The notes beneath the pieces are model-generated. The model saw only the letters and a list, made by a program, of their open reading frames with translations. It was not told the DNA's origin and made no database searches. The position numbers and the translations under genes were made by a program. From positions 1-36,780 of the forward strand of contig JAUCBJ010006621.1 in the NCBI GenBank assembly GCA_032718475.1: DNA of 36,780 bases, in the 5' to 3' direction. How positions within the stretch are numbered: position 1 is the stretch's first letter; each line of letters starts with the position of its first letter. Source of the stretch: Nemertoderma westbladi. Taxonomy: Eukaryota; Xenacoelomorpha; Nemertodermatida; Nemertodermatidae. Of the stretch, positions 9,801-18,716 are shown piece after piece.

Positions 9801-12800
9801 CTTAGTCGATCTTGTCATTAATTGATGTAAATAAAGACGATGAACTTGTTTTTGCTCTCACATAAATTAATACTGTTTACCAACTGTAATTATTAGCAAC
9901 CCATTCCGTTTATAATTTGGTATAAAATACTCTGTCTTTCATCTTAGATTGCTTCAAGTGGACCCGACTGTGCGACTCACTGCTAAACAGGCCCTGCAGC
10001 ACCCATTCTTTGCCTCTTACGACAGGGATGAATACAGGTGAGTAGTGTTGGTCTGCGTGTATTTAAAGTAGGTTGGGAGTGTTTAAATTTTATACGTGGG
10101 TCGTGCTGTCTGTTTACCAACACTACCAGGTCCACCCAACACTGTCAGCTGCCACCGAACACTGCCAGCTGCCACCCAACAGTGCCAGCTGCCACCCAAC
10201 ACTGCCAGCTGCCACCCAACACTGCCAGCTGCCACCCAACAGTGCCAGCTGCCACCCAACACTACCAGCTGCCACCCAACACTGCCAGCTGCCACCCAAC
10301 AGTGCCAGCTGCCACCCAACACTGCCAGCTGCCACCCAACAGTGCCAGCTGCCACCCAACAGTGCCAGCTGCCACCCAACAGTGCCAGCTGCCACCCAAC
10401 AGTGCCAGCTGCCACCCAACAGTGCCAGCTGCCACCCAACACTGCCAGCTGCCACCCAACACTACCAGCTGCCACCCAACACTACCAGCTGCCACCCAAC
10501 ACTGTCAGCTGCCACCCAACAGTGCCAGCTGCCACCCAACAGTGCCAGCTGCCACCCAACAGTGCCAGCTGCCACCCAACAGTGCCAGCTGCCACCCAAC
10601 ACTGCCAGCTGCCACCCAACACTACCAGCTGCCACCCAACACTGCCAGCTGCCACCCAACACTGCCAGCTGCCACCCAACAGTGCCAGCTGCCACCCAAC
10701 AGTGCCAGCTGCCACCCAACACTACCAGCTGCCACCCAACACTACCAGCTGCCACCCAACAGTGCCAGCTGCCACCCAACACTGCCAGCTGCCACCCAAC
10801 ACTACCAACTGCCACCCAACACTACCAGCTGCCACCCAACACGGCCAGCTGCCACCCAACAGTGCCAGCTGCCACCCAACACTACCAGCTGCCACCCAAC
10901 AGTGCCAGCTGCCACCCAACACTGCCAGCTGCCACCCAACACTACCAACTGCCACCCAACACTACCTTTTTAGCAACACTACCAGCTTCCACCCAACACT
11001 ACCAGCTGCCACCCAACACTGCCAGCTGCCACCCAACAGTGCCAGCTGCCACCCAACACTGCCAGCTGCCACCCAACACTACCAACTGCCACCCAACACT
11101 ACCTTTTTAGCAACACTACCAGCTGCCACCCAACACTACCAGCTGCCACCCAACACTGCCAGCTGCCACCCAACAGTGCCAGCTGCCACCCAACACTGCC
11201 AGCTGCCACCCAACACTGCCAGCTGCCACCCAACACTACCTTTTTAGCAACACTACCAGCTGCCACCCAACACTACCAGCTGCCACCCAACACTACCAGC
11301 TGCTACCCAACACTACCAGCTGCCACCCAACACTACCACCAACTGCCACCCAACACTACCAGCTGCCACCCAACACTACCAGCTGCCACCCAACACTACC
11401 AGCTGCCACCCAACACTACCAGCTGCCACCCAACACTGCCAGCTGCCACCCAACAGTGCCAGCTGCCACCCAACGCTGCCAGCTGCCACCCAACACTACC
11501 AACTGCCACCCAACACTACCTTTTTAGCAACACTACCAGCTGCCACCCAACACTACCAGCTGCCACCCAACACTACCAGCTGCTACCCAACACTACCAGC
11601 TGTCACCCAACACTACCAACTGCCACCCAACACTACCAGCTGCCACCCAACACTACCAGCTGCCACCCAACACTACCAGCTGCCACCCAACACTGTCAGC
11701 TGCCACCCAACAGTGCCAGCTGCCACCCAACAATGCCAACTGCCACCCAACACTTCCAGCTGCCAACCAACACCGCCAGCTGCCACCTAACACTGCCAAC
11801 TGCCACCCAACACTACCAGCTGCCACCCAACACTACCAACTGCCCCCAGACCCAACACTACCAGCTGCCACCCAACACTACCAGCTGCCACCCAACACTG
11901 CCTGTTTGTTTACCAACATTGCCGTGCCACCTAACCCGACAAGCCAGATTGCCAAAACGGAACGTTTTCACCCTATAAGATCACATTGCCCTCTGTTATG
12001 TTACGACATTCCCATTTTTCCTCCTTTTCAGGGAGCAATGTGTTAAATGTGAGAAATTCAACGGGCGTCGCAAGTTTCGAGGTGCTATGATTCTGGTTCG
12101 ATTCGCGGCTCGACTTTATTTGAGGGCGAATCGTCCGGTCACTAAAGAGGTGCTAAAATCTGACCCATACTCTGTGAAACAGGTGAGTACTCTGTGAAAC
12201 AAGTGAGTACTCTGTGAAACAGGTGAGTACTCTGTGAAACAGGTGAGTACTCTGTGAAACAGGTGAGTACTCTGTGAAACAGGTGAGTACTCTGTGAAAC
12301 AGGTGAGTACTCTGTGAAACAGGTGAGTACTCTGTGAAACAGGTGAGTACTCTGTGAAACAGGTGAGTACTCTGTGAAACAGGTGAGTACTAGGGTAGAT
12401 CGAAAAAAAAATATTTTGGAAATCTAACTTTTCCCTATGTTAGAAATGTGTGAAATTGCCTAAAACCACAACAAAACATCACTATCCCAATTTTTGACAA
12501 TACATGACCCCCGCACAATTAGTTCAAACAAACAACATTTTTTACAAAACTATGTAAAATTAATTCATTTAGAAAGAAATTTTTTTTTTAAATATGACTT
12601 TTCCCAGTGCTAGAAGTGTCTGAAATGGCCTAAAACCACAAAAAAACACAACTTTTCAAATTTTTGACAATGCAAGACCCCTGCACGCGCAAATAGTGCA
12701 AACAAACATCATTTTTGCTAAACTACAGTACAAAACTATGTAATTATTAACTGTTAGACTGTGGGTAGCAGTTCCTTATTTACCAACCCAAATCCACAAT

Positions 12801-15800
12801 GGCGGGAAATACTCTATACAGTAAATTACAACTTTTTAACCTCCAAAGACTAGGCCAAGAATGTTGAACAGCAAACGGAGCTGTACCTGCTAACACTTTA
12901 GAGCCGGCAACAGTACACATTACATATACATACTACATACTTATCCATATCCACTCTGCCTCCACTTAATTTCACTCTTAATTATAATTACACTTTATTC
13001 GAACTCAAGACAAGATGCTTCTTTCTTACAGTCTTAATAAAAGCCGAACCCACCTACTAGACTACCATTACTAAACCACCTACTAGACTGAGCTGCTAGA
13101 TATACTTTCTAATCATATTTAGACCTACTTCCATCCCCTGCTACACTACATACTGTACATATGTTCTATATTGAATTAAATATATTTTGTAGTGTTTTGG
13201 TTATTAATACTCATGACACGCGGAATCAGCTTGAGTGGAAAGTTCAGTCCCACTTCTCGGATATTGTCTCAGTGGATAAATGTGATAGTGCTCCACTCTC
13301 ATGCGGTAAACTTTCTGTTAACAATTGCTAAGTAGTGAAGAAATACTGTACATCTCTGAACTACTACTACTACTACTATAATCGGCCTGCTGCATTGCCG
13401 TCTTATCAAAAACATTTTGTCACCACCACCACCATGCAATCCACCAATGCAGCATGCATTAAGAATGCTATGCTAAACGTAAGGGAGAGGCATGGGCTGG
13501 AGAGTATTGGATGTTCTTTCCAGAATTTCGAAGTCACACTTCACACAGAATTCATCGGAAACCTTAGGTCCGATTATTTAGAGCAGCATTAGTTCCAGTA
13601 CTCCTGTATGGGAGTCCATGCTGGGCTCTAACTGCTGAGGTCACTAAATCTCTGGAGGGCACTTTTACACGAATGCTACGCCGGGTTCATTGTGTCCAGT
13701 ACAATACACACATCTCCAACCAGACACTATATAACATTGGAGGTGTCCCATTGGTTCCCCCAAGCTTAACAATAGAACAAAGCCACCTCCGCTTTGCAGG
13801 ACATTGCTTTCGCCGTGATGACCAGCCTGTGCACAATCTTGTATTTTGGCAGCCCCATGGAAAGAATATGCATGGTGGATAGCCCGTGACTATCGTGAAA
13901 CCCTGACTTGAATAGCCCATTGGTTGGTATCAAGTAGATGCTTCGAGATTCACATAAGTTAACATATACCTTTTACATGTCCATATAATGCTATGTTTAT
14001 AAACGAAAAGGACCAAGGAGGCTTCCTCCTTCAGTCTTTGTTCTTCTATCTTCATTCTTTCTTCAGTCCAAGGGAAGGGACTATGAAAAATGGGCTGAGA
14101 CCCTTTTTTGATGACTTTCGCAAAAGTCATGGGGGGGGGGGGGGGTAGGAGGTGGTAGCGGTGCAACTTTGGTGATAAGCTGGCATAGAATTCTTAATTC
14201 ATGCTGCATTGTGCTTGCCAATTGTGGATTACATGGTGGTGACAAAATGTTTCTGATAGCTGGCATAGCATCTCAATGTGCAGTTTCAATGCAGCAGGCC
14301 GATTATAGTAGTAGTAGTATTAGTGATATATTTCTTCACTATTGAGCGGTTGTTAACAGAAAGTTTACCGAATGAGAGCGGAGCACTATTACTGTTATCC
14401 ACTGAGACAAGATTCGTAAAGTGGAGTTGAACTTTCCACTGAAGCTGATTCCGCTCTAGTGTCATGAGATTTAATAACAAAAACACTACAAAATACAGTA
14501 TATTATATAGGGTAATTAAGACTGAAATTAAGTGGAGGCAGAGTGGATATGGATGTTGGATAAGTATGTAATGTGTACTGCTGCCGGCATTACATGAAGT
14601 GTTAGCAGGTACAGCTCCGTTTGCAGTTCAACAGTTGGCCTAATCTTTGGAAGTTAAAAAGTTGTAATTTATACAGCATTTCCGGCCATGGTGGATTTGG
14701 GTTGGTAAATGAGGATCTGCTACCCACAGTCTAACAGGGGGATAAACGTTACGCCTACACTTACACCCACGCCCCCAGACGCCTACAAAAACTTACACAC
14801 GCGTACACACATATGTACCGTCGTGCTGGTAAGCCAATACATCTGACCGTTGATCCTCAAACAGCTGATTCTAAATTAAACTAACCTGCCTACAAGTAGG
14901 TGTAGGTGTAAGTGGAGGCGGAGCGTTTACCCCCCGACTAACAGTTAATAATTACAATTACATTTTTTCAAAAAGGATGTTTGTTTGCACTATTTGTGCG
15001 GGGGTCTTGCATTGTAAAACATTTGGAAAGAGGTGTTTTTTGCGGTTTTATGTCATTTCAGACACAATGGGAAAATTCATATTAAAAAAAAATTATGTCT
15101 AAATTATTTCATTTTACATAGTTTTATAAAACATTGCACTAATTGTGCGGGGGTCATGCAGTGTGAACATTTTTAAAAGTTGTGGTTTTTGTGATTTTAG
15201 GCCATTTCAGACACTTCTGGCACTGGGAAAAGTCATATTTAAAAAAAAAATTTATTTCTAAATGAATTAATTTTACATAGTTTTGTAAAAAATGTTGTTT
15301 GTTTGAACTAATTGTGCGGGGGTCATGCATTGTCAAAAATTGGGATAGTTATGTTTTTTTGTGGTTATGGGCCATTTCAGACACTTCTGGCACTGGGAAA
15401 AGTCATATTTAAAAAAAAAATTTCTTTCTAAATGAATTAATTTTACATAGTTTTGTAAAAAATGTTGTTTGTTTGAACTAATTGGGCGGGGGTCATGCAT
15501 TGTCAAAAATTGGGATAGTGATGTTTTGTTGTGGTTTTAGGCAATTTCACACATTTCTAACATAGGGAAAAGTTACATTTCCAAAAAATTTTTTTTTCGA
15601 TCTACCCTAGTGAGTACTCTGTGAAACAGGTGAGTACTCTGTGAAACAGGTGAGTACTCTGTGAAACAGGTGAGTACTCTGTGAAACAGGTGAGTACTCT
15701 GTGAAACAGGTGAGTACTCTGTGAAACAGGTGAGTACTCTGTGAAACAGGTGAGTACTCTGTGAAACAGGTGAGTACTCTGTGAAACAGGTGAGTACTCT

Positions 15801-18708
15801 GTGAAACAGGTGAGTACTCTGAAACAGGTGTGAACTCTGTGAAACAGGTGTGTACTCTGTGAAACAGGTGTGTACTCTGTGAAACAGGTGAGTACTCCGT
15901 GAAACAGGTGAGTACTCTGTGAAACAGGTGAATACTCTGTGAAACAGGTGAGTACTCTGTGAAACAGGTGAGTACTGTGTGAAACAGGTGAGTACTCTGT
16001 GAAACAGGTGAGTACTCTGTGAAACAGGTGAGTACTCTGTGAAACAGGTGTGTACTCTGTGAAACAGGTGAGTGCTCTGTGAAACAGGTGAGTACTATGT
16101 GAAACAGGTGCGTACTCTGTGAAACAGGTGTGTACTCTGTGAAACAAGTGAGTACTCTGTGAAACAGGTGAGTACTCTGCGAAACAGGTGAGTACTCTGT
16201 GAAACAGGTGAGTACTCTGTGAAACAGGTGAGTACTCTGTGAAACAGGTGAGTACTCTGTGAAACAGGTGAGTACTCTGTGAAACAGGTGTGTACTCTGT
16301 GAAACAGGTGAGTACTCTGTGAAACAGGTGAGTACTCTGTGAAACAGGTGAGTACTCTGTGAAACAGGTGTGTACTCTGGGAAACAGGTGAGTAATCTGT
16401 GAAACAGGTGTGTACTCTGTGAAACAGGTGTGTACTCTGTGAAACAGGTGAGTACTCTGTGAAACAGGTGTGTACTCTGTGAAACAGGTGTGTACTCTGT
16501 GAAACAGGTGTTTTCTCTGTGAAACAGGTGTTTTCTCTGTGAAACAGGTGAGTACTCTGTGAAACAGGTCAGTACTCTGTGAAACAGGTCAGTACTCTGT
16601 GAAACAGGTGTGTGCTCTGTGAAACAGGTGTGTACTCTGTGAAACAGGTGAGTACTCTGTGAAACAGGTGAGTACTCTGTGAAACAGGTGAGTACTCTGT
16701 GAAACAGGTGAGTACTCTGTGAAACAGGTGAGTACACTGTGAAACAGGTGAGTACTCTGTGAAACAGGTGAGTACTCTGTGAAACAGGTGAGTACTCTGC
16801 GAAACAGGTGAGTACTCTGTGAAACAGGTGAGTGCTCTGTGAAACAGGTTAGTACTCTGTGAAACAGGTGTGTACTCTGTGAAACAGGTGAGTACTCTGT
16901 GAAACAGGTGAGTACTCTGTGAAACAGGTTAGTACTCTGTGAAACAGGTGTGTACTCTGTGAAACAGGTTAGTACTCTGTCAAACAGGTGAGTACTCTGT
17001 GAAACAGGTGTGTACTCTGTGAAACAGGTGAGTACTCTGTGAAACAGGTGAGTACTCTGTGAAACAGGTGAGTACTCTGCGAAACAGGTGAGTACTCTGT
17101 GAAACAGGTGAGTACTCTGTGAAACAGGTGAGTACTCTGTGAAACAGGTTAGTACTCTGTGAAACAGGTGTGTACTCTGTGAAACAGGTTAGTACTCTGT
17201 GAAACAGGTGAGTACTCTGTGAAACAGGTGTGTACTCTGTGAAACAGGTGAGTACTCTGTGAAACAGGTGAGTACTCTGTGAAACAGGTGAGTACTCTGT
17301 GAAACAGGTGAGTACTCTGTGAAACAGGTGTGTATTCGGTACAATCAGGTGTCTATTCAGTACAATCAGGGGGGAGTATTCGGTACAAACAGGTGTCTAT
17401 TCAGTACAATCAGGGGGGAGTATTCGGTACAATCAGGTGTGTATTCGGTACAATCAGGTGTGTATTCGATACAATCAGAATAAAATACCAATTATGCGGT
17501 CATATTTATAGGCGACACGGGCAATACGGAATACCTAAAATATGCTACTATCAAACAGATTTAGGTGACAACAGATTAAGAGGGGGTATACCCCCCCATG
17601 AACCTTTTTTTAAAATGGCTGTCAATTAGTGTTAAATGATAATATTGCTATTTTGTCACGGTCAACCACTGTATGGAAGGCCAAATAGCCTTTATAGTAA
17701 AATGTGAAAATTTGTAGGCTCCCCCTAGCGGCTGGTGGCGGAATTAAAGATTTCACTAAAATTGCTACTAGTCCCTCAATTTTGGTCCAAATTTCTTGAA
17801 ACCAACTTTTTTGGACTCAGCGTGATCGAATCTACAAAAGTTATCTTATAGAATTTTTAATTAGCCAATTTTATCTTAATTGATTAATTTAATTAATTAA
17901 TTATCATACTTTTAATTAAAAATGGCTAATTAGAAAAAGTGGTAATATTTATCAAAATTCCATAAGATAACTTTTAAAGAGCTTGCAAAGCTCGTTCGAA
18001 TGAGCCATAAACGAAGAAAATTGGTTGAAAAATGGCGGAGGAGTAGTAATTTGAAAATGAAAAATATCATTCCGAGAAAATGCCCCTCAAAGTTTAAACC
18101 GTCCCGCCAAAATTGGCTGTCTGTGTTCTGGTTGGTTAATTATTTCCGGCACGAAGGATGCACACCAACGAGCTAAAATATTCATTACGGGGGTTTTCGG
18201 GGTCGCTGATTTCATTTCCGATGTCAGTTTTGTGGAATCTAGTCTATCTGTCTGTCTGTTGGTCTTCTGTCTTTCTTACAATTTGACAGACAGATCGTCA
18301 TACGGAAAAACAGTGATAACTCGAGAACTGAAAGAGGTCTCACTAAGCGGTTTTCAGATTTGTAATCCTCTTTAAATTCTGCTCTAGGTGAAATAAAGAA
18401 ACAATAATTTGAAAATTTTACCTGAGGGGGGGTATACCCCCCCCCCCCCCCCCCCCCCCCCTTAAACAACCAATGACAGGAAAGCAATAAGAGACTCTGA
18501 CAATCGACAATTTTATTTACCCAAATCGATAACAATTTCTATCGTTTGTTTATTTTAGGTCCGTAAGTTAATCGACAGTTGTGCGTTCGGGATCTACGCT
18601 CATTGGGTGAAGAAAGGGCAAGACCAGAATCGGGCTGCGTTGTTCGAGAATCGAGCGAAGATCGAACTGAGAGTGAACGAAGGAGGTCGTGGGTTCGGCT
18701 TCCTGTAG
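6575..18708 (+). CDS. PHKG: Phosphorylase b kinase gamma catalytic subunit (7 exons)
   Basis: This subunit phosphorylates glycogen phosphorylase b, switching on glycogen breakdown; in the holoenzyme it is held by alpha, beta and calmodulin (delta) subunits. Exons: 6575-6802, 7155-7315, 7415-7529, 9454-9761, 9948-10037, 12032-12182, 18559-18708. They join in frame to 1203 nt, 400 residues, against 387-406 for vertebrate gamma subunits. Seen: glycine-rich loop LGRGLVSVV (32-40), K55, HRDLKPEN (150-157), DFG (171-173), GTPGYLAPE (189-197). Glu186 replaces the usual phosphorylatable residue, matching the constitutively active gamma kinase. The C-terminus carries both calmodulin-binding segments known in the family (about 313-338 and 353-376). 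All introns are GT-AG. Odd: introns 3, 5 and 6 and the region after the stop are filled with minisatellites, and intron 6 holds a transposon. Orthology to PHKG1 or PHKG2 cannot be decided. Confidence 0.95.
6803..7154 (+). other. PHKG intron 1
   Basis: A 352-bp GT-AG intron (donor GTGAGT, acceptor TTATTCTAG). It contains one copy of the dispersed module at about 6909-6960. No other feature is seen. Confidence 0.85.
7155..7315 (+). CDS. PHKG: PHKG exon 2 (residues 77-130, end split)
   Basis: Encodes [20 protein letters not shown] through [19 protein letters not shown]: the end of helix C, strands 4-5 with hinge residues [14 protein letters not shown], and helix D. It corresponds to the HPNIIQL and GELFDYLTEKVTLSE parts of mammalian gamma subunits. 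Arg130 is split AG|G across a 99-bp intron (7316-7414; donor GTAACT, acceptor ATCAG). Confidence 0.93.
7415..7529 (+). CDS. PHKG: PHKG exon 3 (residues 130-168), catalytic loop
   Basis: Encodes [15 protein letters not shown] and [15 protein letters not shown], with catalytic Asp152, Lys154 and Asn157 all intact. It ends with Lys168 in phase 0 before donor GTAACG. The next codons, Val-Ser-Asp-Phe-Gly, lie nearly 2 kb downstream past an array built from copies of that very junction. An open frame extending past 7529 is read-through into the intron. Confidence 0.93.
7545..9453 (+). repeat. 35-bp minisatellite made of exon 4 acceptor copies
   Basis: About 41 units in two blocks (about 7545-7873 and 8317-9453). 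Each unit is GTGTCCGACTTT, then ATATTACGATAATG, then TTTCTACAG. The first part is the opening 12 bases of exon 4 (GTGTCGGACTTT), and the last part is the 3' splice site directly before it (TTTCCACAG at 9445-9453). So the unit spans about -23 to +12 of the real junction. The units nearest the exon share its GTGTCGG variant. A 37-bp variant ending GTTACTCTGCAG recurs every fourth unit between about 8810 and 9240. The block from 7874 to 8316 is unrelated. Confidence 0.95.
7874..8316. other. Unrelated insert splitting the 35-bp array
   Basis: About 440 bp of non-repeat DNA starting with an ATT microsatellite (about 7876-7905). It contains the short hairpin CCCGTGACGGGACGG and a nearby partial inverse CCGTTCCGTCACG. 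Array units resume sharply on both sides, so this looks like an insertion or a relic of the original intron. No terminal repeats, coding region or target duplication could be identified. Confidence 0.5.
9454..9761 (+). CDS. PHKG: PHKG exon 4 (residues 169-271), activation segment and C-lobe
   Basis: Begins [10 protein letters not shown], with metal-binding Asp171. It continues through an activation segment ending [14 protein letters not shown] and on to [20 protein letters not shown] and [19 protein letters not shown]. Glu186 aligns with Glu182 of the rabbit enzyme, which removes the need for activation-loop phosphorylation. The exon ends CAG AG before a rather weak donor (GTCTGT); this boundary is chosen because it joins in frame to exon 5 to give KDVVQRLLQVDP, matching the family. 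Confidence 0.93.
9948..10037 (+). CDS. PHKG: PHKG exon 5 (residues 271-301), end of kinase domain
   Basis: Encodes [20 protein letters not shown], then FASYDRDEY: the conserved helix H-I region with the invariant Arg, and the usual HPFF at the domain end. It follows a 186-bp intron (9762-9947, acceptor CATCTTAG) and ends TACAG before GTGAGT. Arg301 is split AG|G to exon 6. Confidence 0.92.
10133..11935 (+). repeat. 20-bp minisatellite in intron 5, about 90 units
   Basis: The unit is CTGCCACCCAACACTRCCAG with mainly two variant positions (CACTG, CACTA or CAGTG). Interruptions reading CTTTTTAGCAACACTACCAG appear at about 10965, 11105, 11240 and 11520, marking longer higher-order blocks. Most units contain CAGCTG. 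The sense strand is C-rich. Both flanks carry a TGTTTACCAACA phrase, so the array seems to have grown inside an older local sequence. Unlike the arrays in introns 3 and 6 it shows no match to the neighbouring splice junctions. Long open frames here are repeat artefacts. Confidence 0.95.
12032..12182 (+). CDS. PHKG: PHKG exon 6 (residues 301-351), first calmodulin-binding segment
   Basis: Encodes [20 protein letters not shown], then [17 protein letters not shown] and SDPYSVKQ. The basic amphipathic stretch at about 313-338 aligns with the segment called PhK13 in the rabbit enzyme (GKFKVICLTVLASVRIYY). The acceptor is CCTCCTTTTCAG. The exon ends TACTCTGTGAAACAG before donor GTGAGT, phase 0. These 15 exon bases plus GTGAG form the unit of the array that follows directly. 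Confidence 0.93.
12183..12390 (+). repeat. 20-bp minisatellite of exon 6 donor copies (proximal block)
   Basis: About ten near-identical units of GTGAGTACTCTGTGAAACAG start at the first intron base. Each carries TACTCTGTGAAACAG, the end of exon 6, followed by the consensus donor GTGAGT. The first unit reads AAACAA at its end. The array is broken at 12390 by a transposon and resumes at 15610. Confidence 0.97.
13490..13882 (+). pseudogene. Non-LTR reverse transcriptase C-terminal fragment
   Basis: Reads [20 protein letters not shown], then [19 protein letters not shown] and [20 protein letters not shown], the region downstream of the catalytic core in many non-LTR retrotransposons. The frame is broken: a TAG at 13565-13567 replaces the Lys codon seen in the related copy at 26612-27165. 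The fragment lies between the inverted arms of the hAT-like element and was probably carried or captured by it. It is not functional. Confidence 0.75.
14738..14937. mobile_element. 200-bp MITE nested in the right arm
   Basis: The ends are inverted: left GGGGATAAACGTTACGCC, right GGCGGAGCGTTTACCCCCC. CTAACAG lies on both sides (14731-14737 and 14938-14944). The left arm of the host element reads straight through the same place (TTAACTGTTAGACTG near 12748), giving an internal empty site. The body has a GTAGGTGTAGGTGTAAGTGG run. No coding capacity. Confidence 0.75.
14995..15600. repeat. 169-bp subterminal tandem repeats of the hAT-like element
   Basis: The phrase TGTGCGGGGGTC starts units near 14995, 15143, 15312 and 15481. 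Units share TTTTACATAGTTTTGTAAAA and CACTGGGAAAAGTCATATTT. The left arm has the inverse phrase at about 12508 and 12678, so about two copies there against four here. Subterminal repeats of this sort often bind transposase, though that is inferred. Confidence 0.8.
15610..17335 (+). repeat. 20-bp minisatellite of exon 6 donor copies (distal block)
   Basis: About 86 further units. The majority type keeps CAG|GTGAGT intact; variants read GTGTGT, GTTAGT, GTGCGT, GTCAGT or GTGTTTT at the donor. Variants cluster in recurring patterns (for example GTTAGT followed by GTGTGT near 16851, 16931, 17151 and 17171), indicating multi-unit duplications. Long open frames on the reverse strand (15602-16737) come from the stop-free period of the unit and are not genes. 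Confidence 0.97.
17331..17478 (+). repeat. Diverged 19-20-bp tail of the donor array
   Basis: About seven units of the type GTGTATTCGGTACAATCAG, alternating with a GGGGGGAGTATTCGG version. They keep the CAG|GTGT phrase and the overall period but have diverged well away from the main array, so they look like an older remnant at its edge. Confidence 0.75.
17479..18558 (+). other. Distal part of PHKG intron 6
   Basis: Unique and repeat-derived sequence up to the exon 7 acceptor TATTTTAG. A GAGGGGGTATACCCCCC palindrome occurs near 17580 and, expanded into a 25-base C run, near 18426-18461. An inverted repeat lies at 17836-17975. A TCTGTCTG microsatellite with a nearby inverse copy lies at 18243-18295. 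No coding region is seen. Confidence 0.6.
17836..17975. repeat. 140-bp imperfect inverted repeat
   Basis: AAAAGTTATCTTATAGAATT at the left pairs with the inverse AATTCCATAAGATAACTTTT at the right, and inner TTAATTAGCCA pairs with TGGCTAATTA. The centre is a TTAA-rich run. It looks like a MITE core. Confidence 0.7.
18559..18708 (+). CDS. PHKG: PHKG exon 7 (residues 352-400), second calmodulin-binding segment
   Basis: Encodes [20 protein letters not shown], then [11 protein letters not shown], matching [20 protein letters not shown] of the mammalian subunit, which is the PhK5 calmodulin-binding/autoinhibitory peptide. After ALFEN the sequence departs from vertebrate ends ([18 protein letters not shown]) and stops with TAG at 18706. 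The acceptor is TTTATTTTAG. The stop lies about ten bases before a 21-bp minisatellite. Confidence 0.92.
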   Translation, partial: VRKLIDSCAFGIYAHWVKKGQDQNRAALFENRAKIELRVNEGGRGFGFL

Positions 18709-18716
18709 ATCTACGC

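Larger units (their letters stand above)
12391..15609. mobile_element. hAT-like foldback transposon inserted in the donor array
   Basis: A 3219-bp element with terminal inverted repeats beginning TAGGGTAGATCGAAAAAA and ending with the inverse. It is flanked by a perfect 8-bp duplication, GTGAGTAC, at 12383-12390 and 15610-15617. TIR ends of the form YARNG, 8-bp duplications and a T at position 2 with A at position 7 fit hAT elements; no transposase is present, so it is non-autonomous. The arms are long (about 1.1 kb left and 1.4 kb right). Each has 169-bp subterminal repeats near its end (about two copies left, four right) followed by a long matching segment (12747-13470 against 14185-14737). 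The middle holds a decayed reverse-transcriptase fragment, and the right arm holds a younger MITE. Confidence 0.85.

Noticed and set aside
10038-11247. Open frames of 311-383 codons on the + strand and shorter ones on the - strand
   Set aside because: They translate only the 20-bp intron 5 minisatellite (Gln-Leu-Pro-Pro-Asn type repeats) in all three frames. They lie between PHKG exons 5 and 6 and show no domain or initiation evidence.
15602-16737. Reverse-strand open frames of 181 and 376 codons
   Set aside because: Pure translation of the donor array; three 20-bp units form a stop-free 60-bp cycle on that strand. No flanking coding sequence.
12183-17335. CRISPR-like array
   Set aside because: Head-to-tail 20-bp units without spacers in a eukaryotic intron; a minisatellite.
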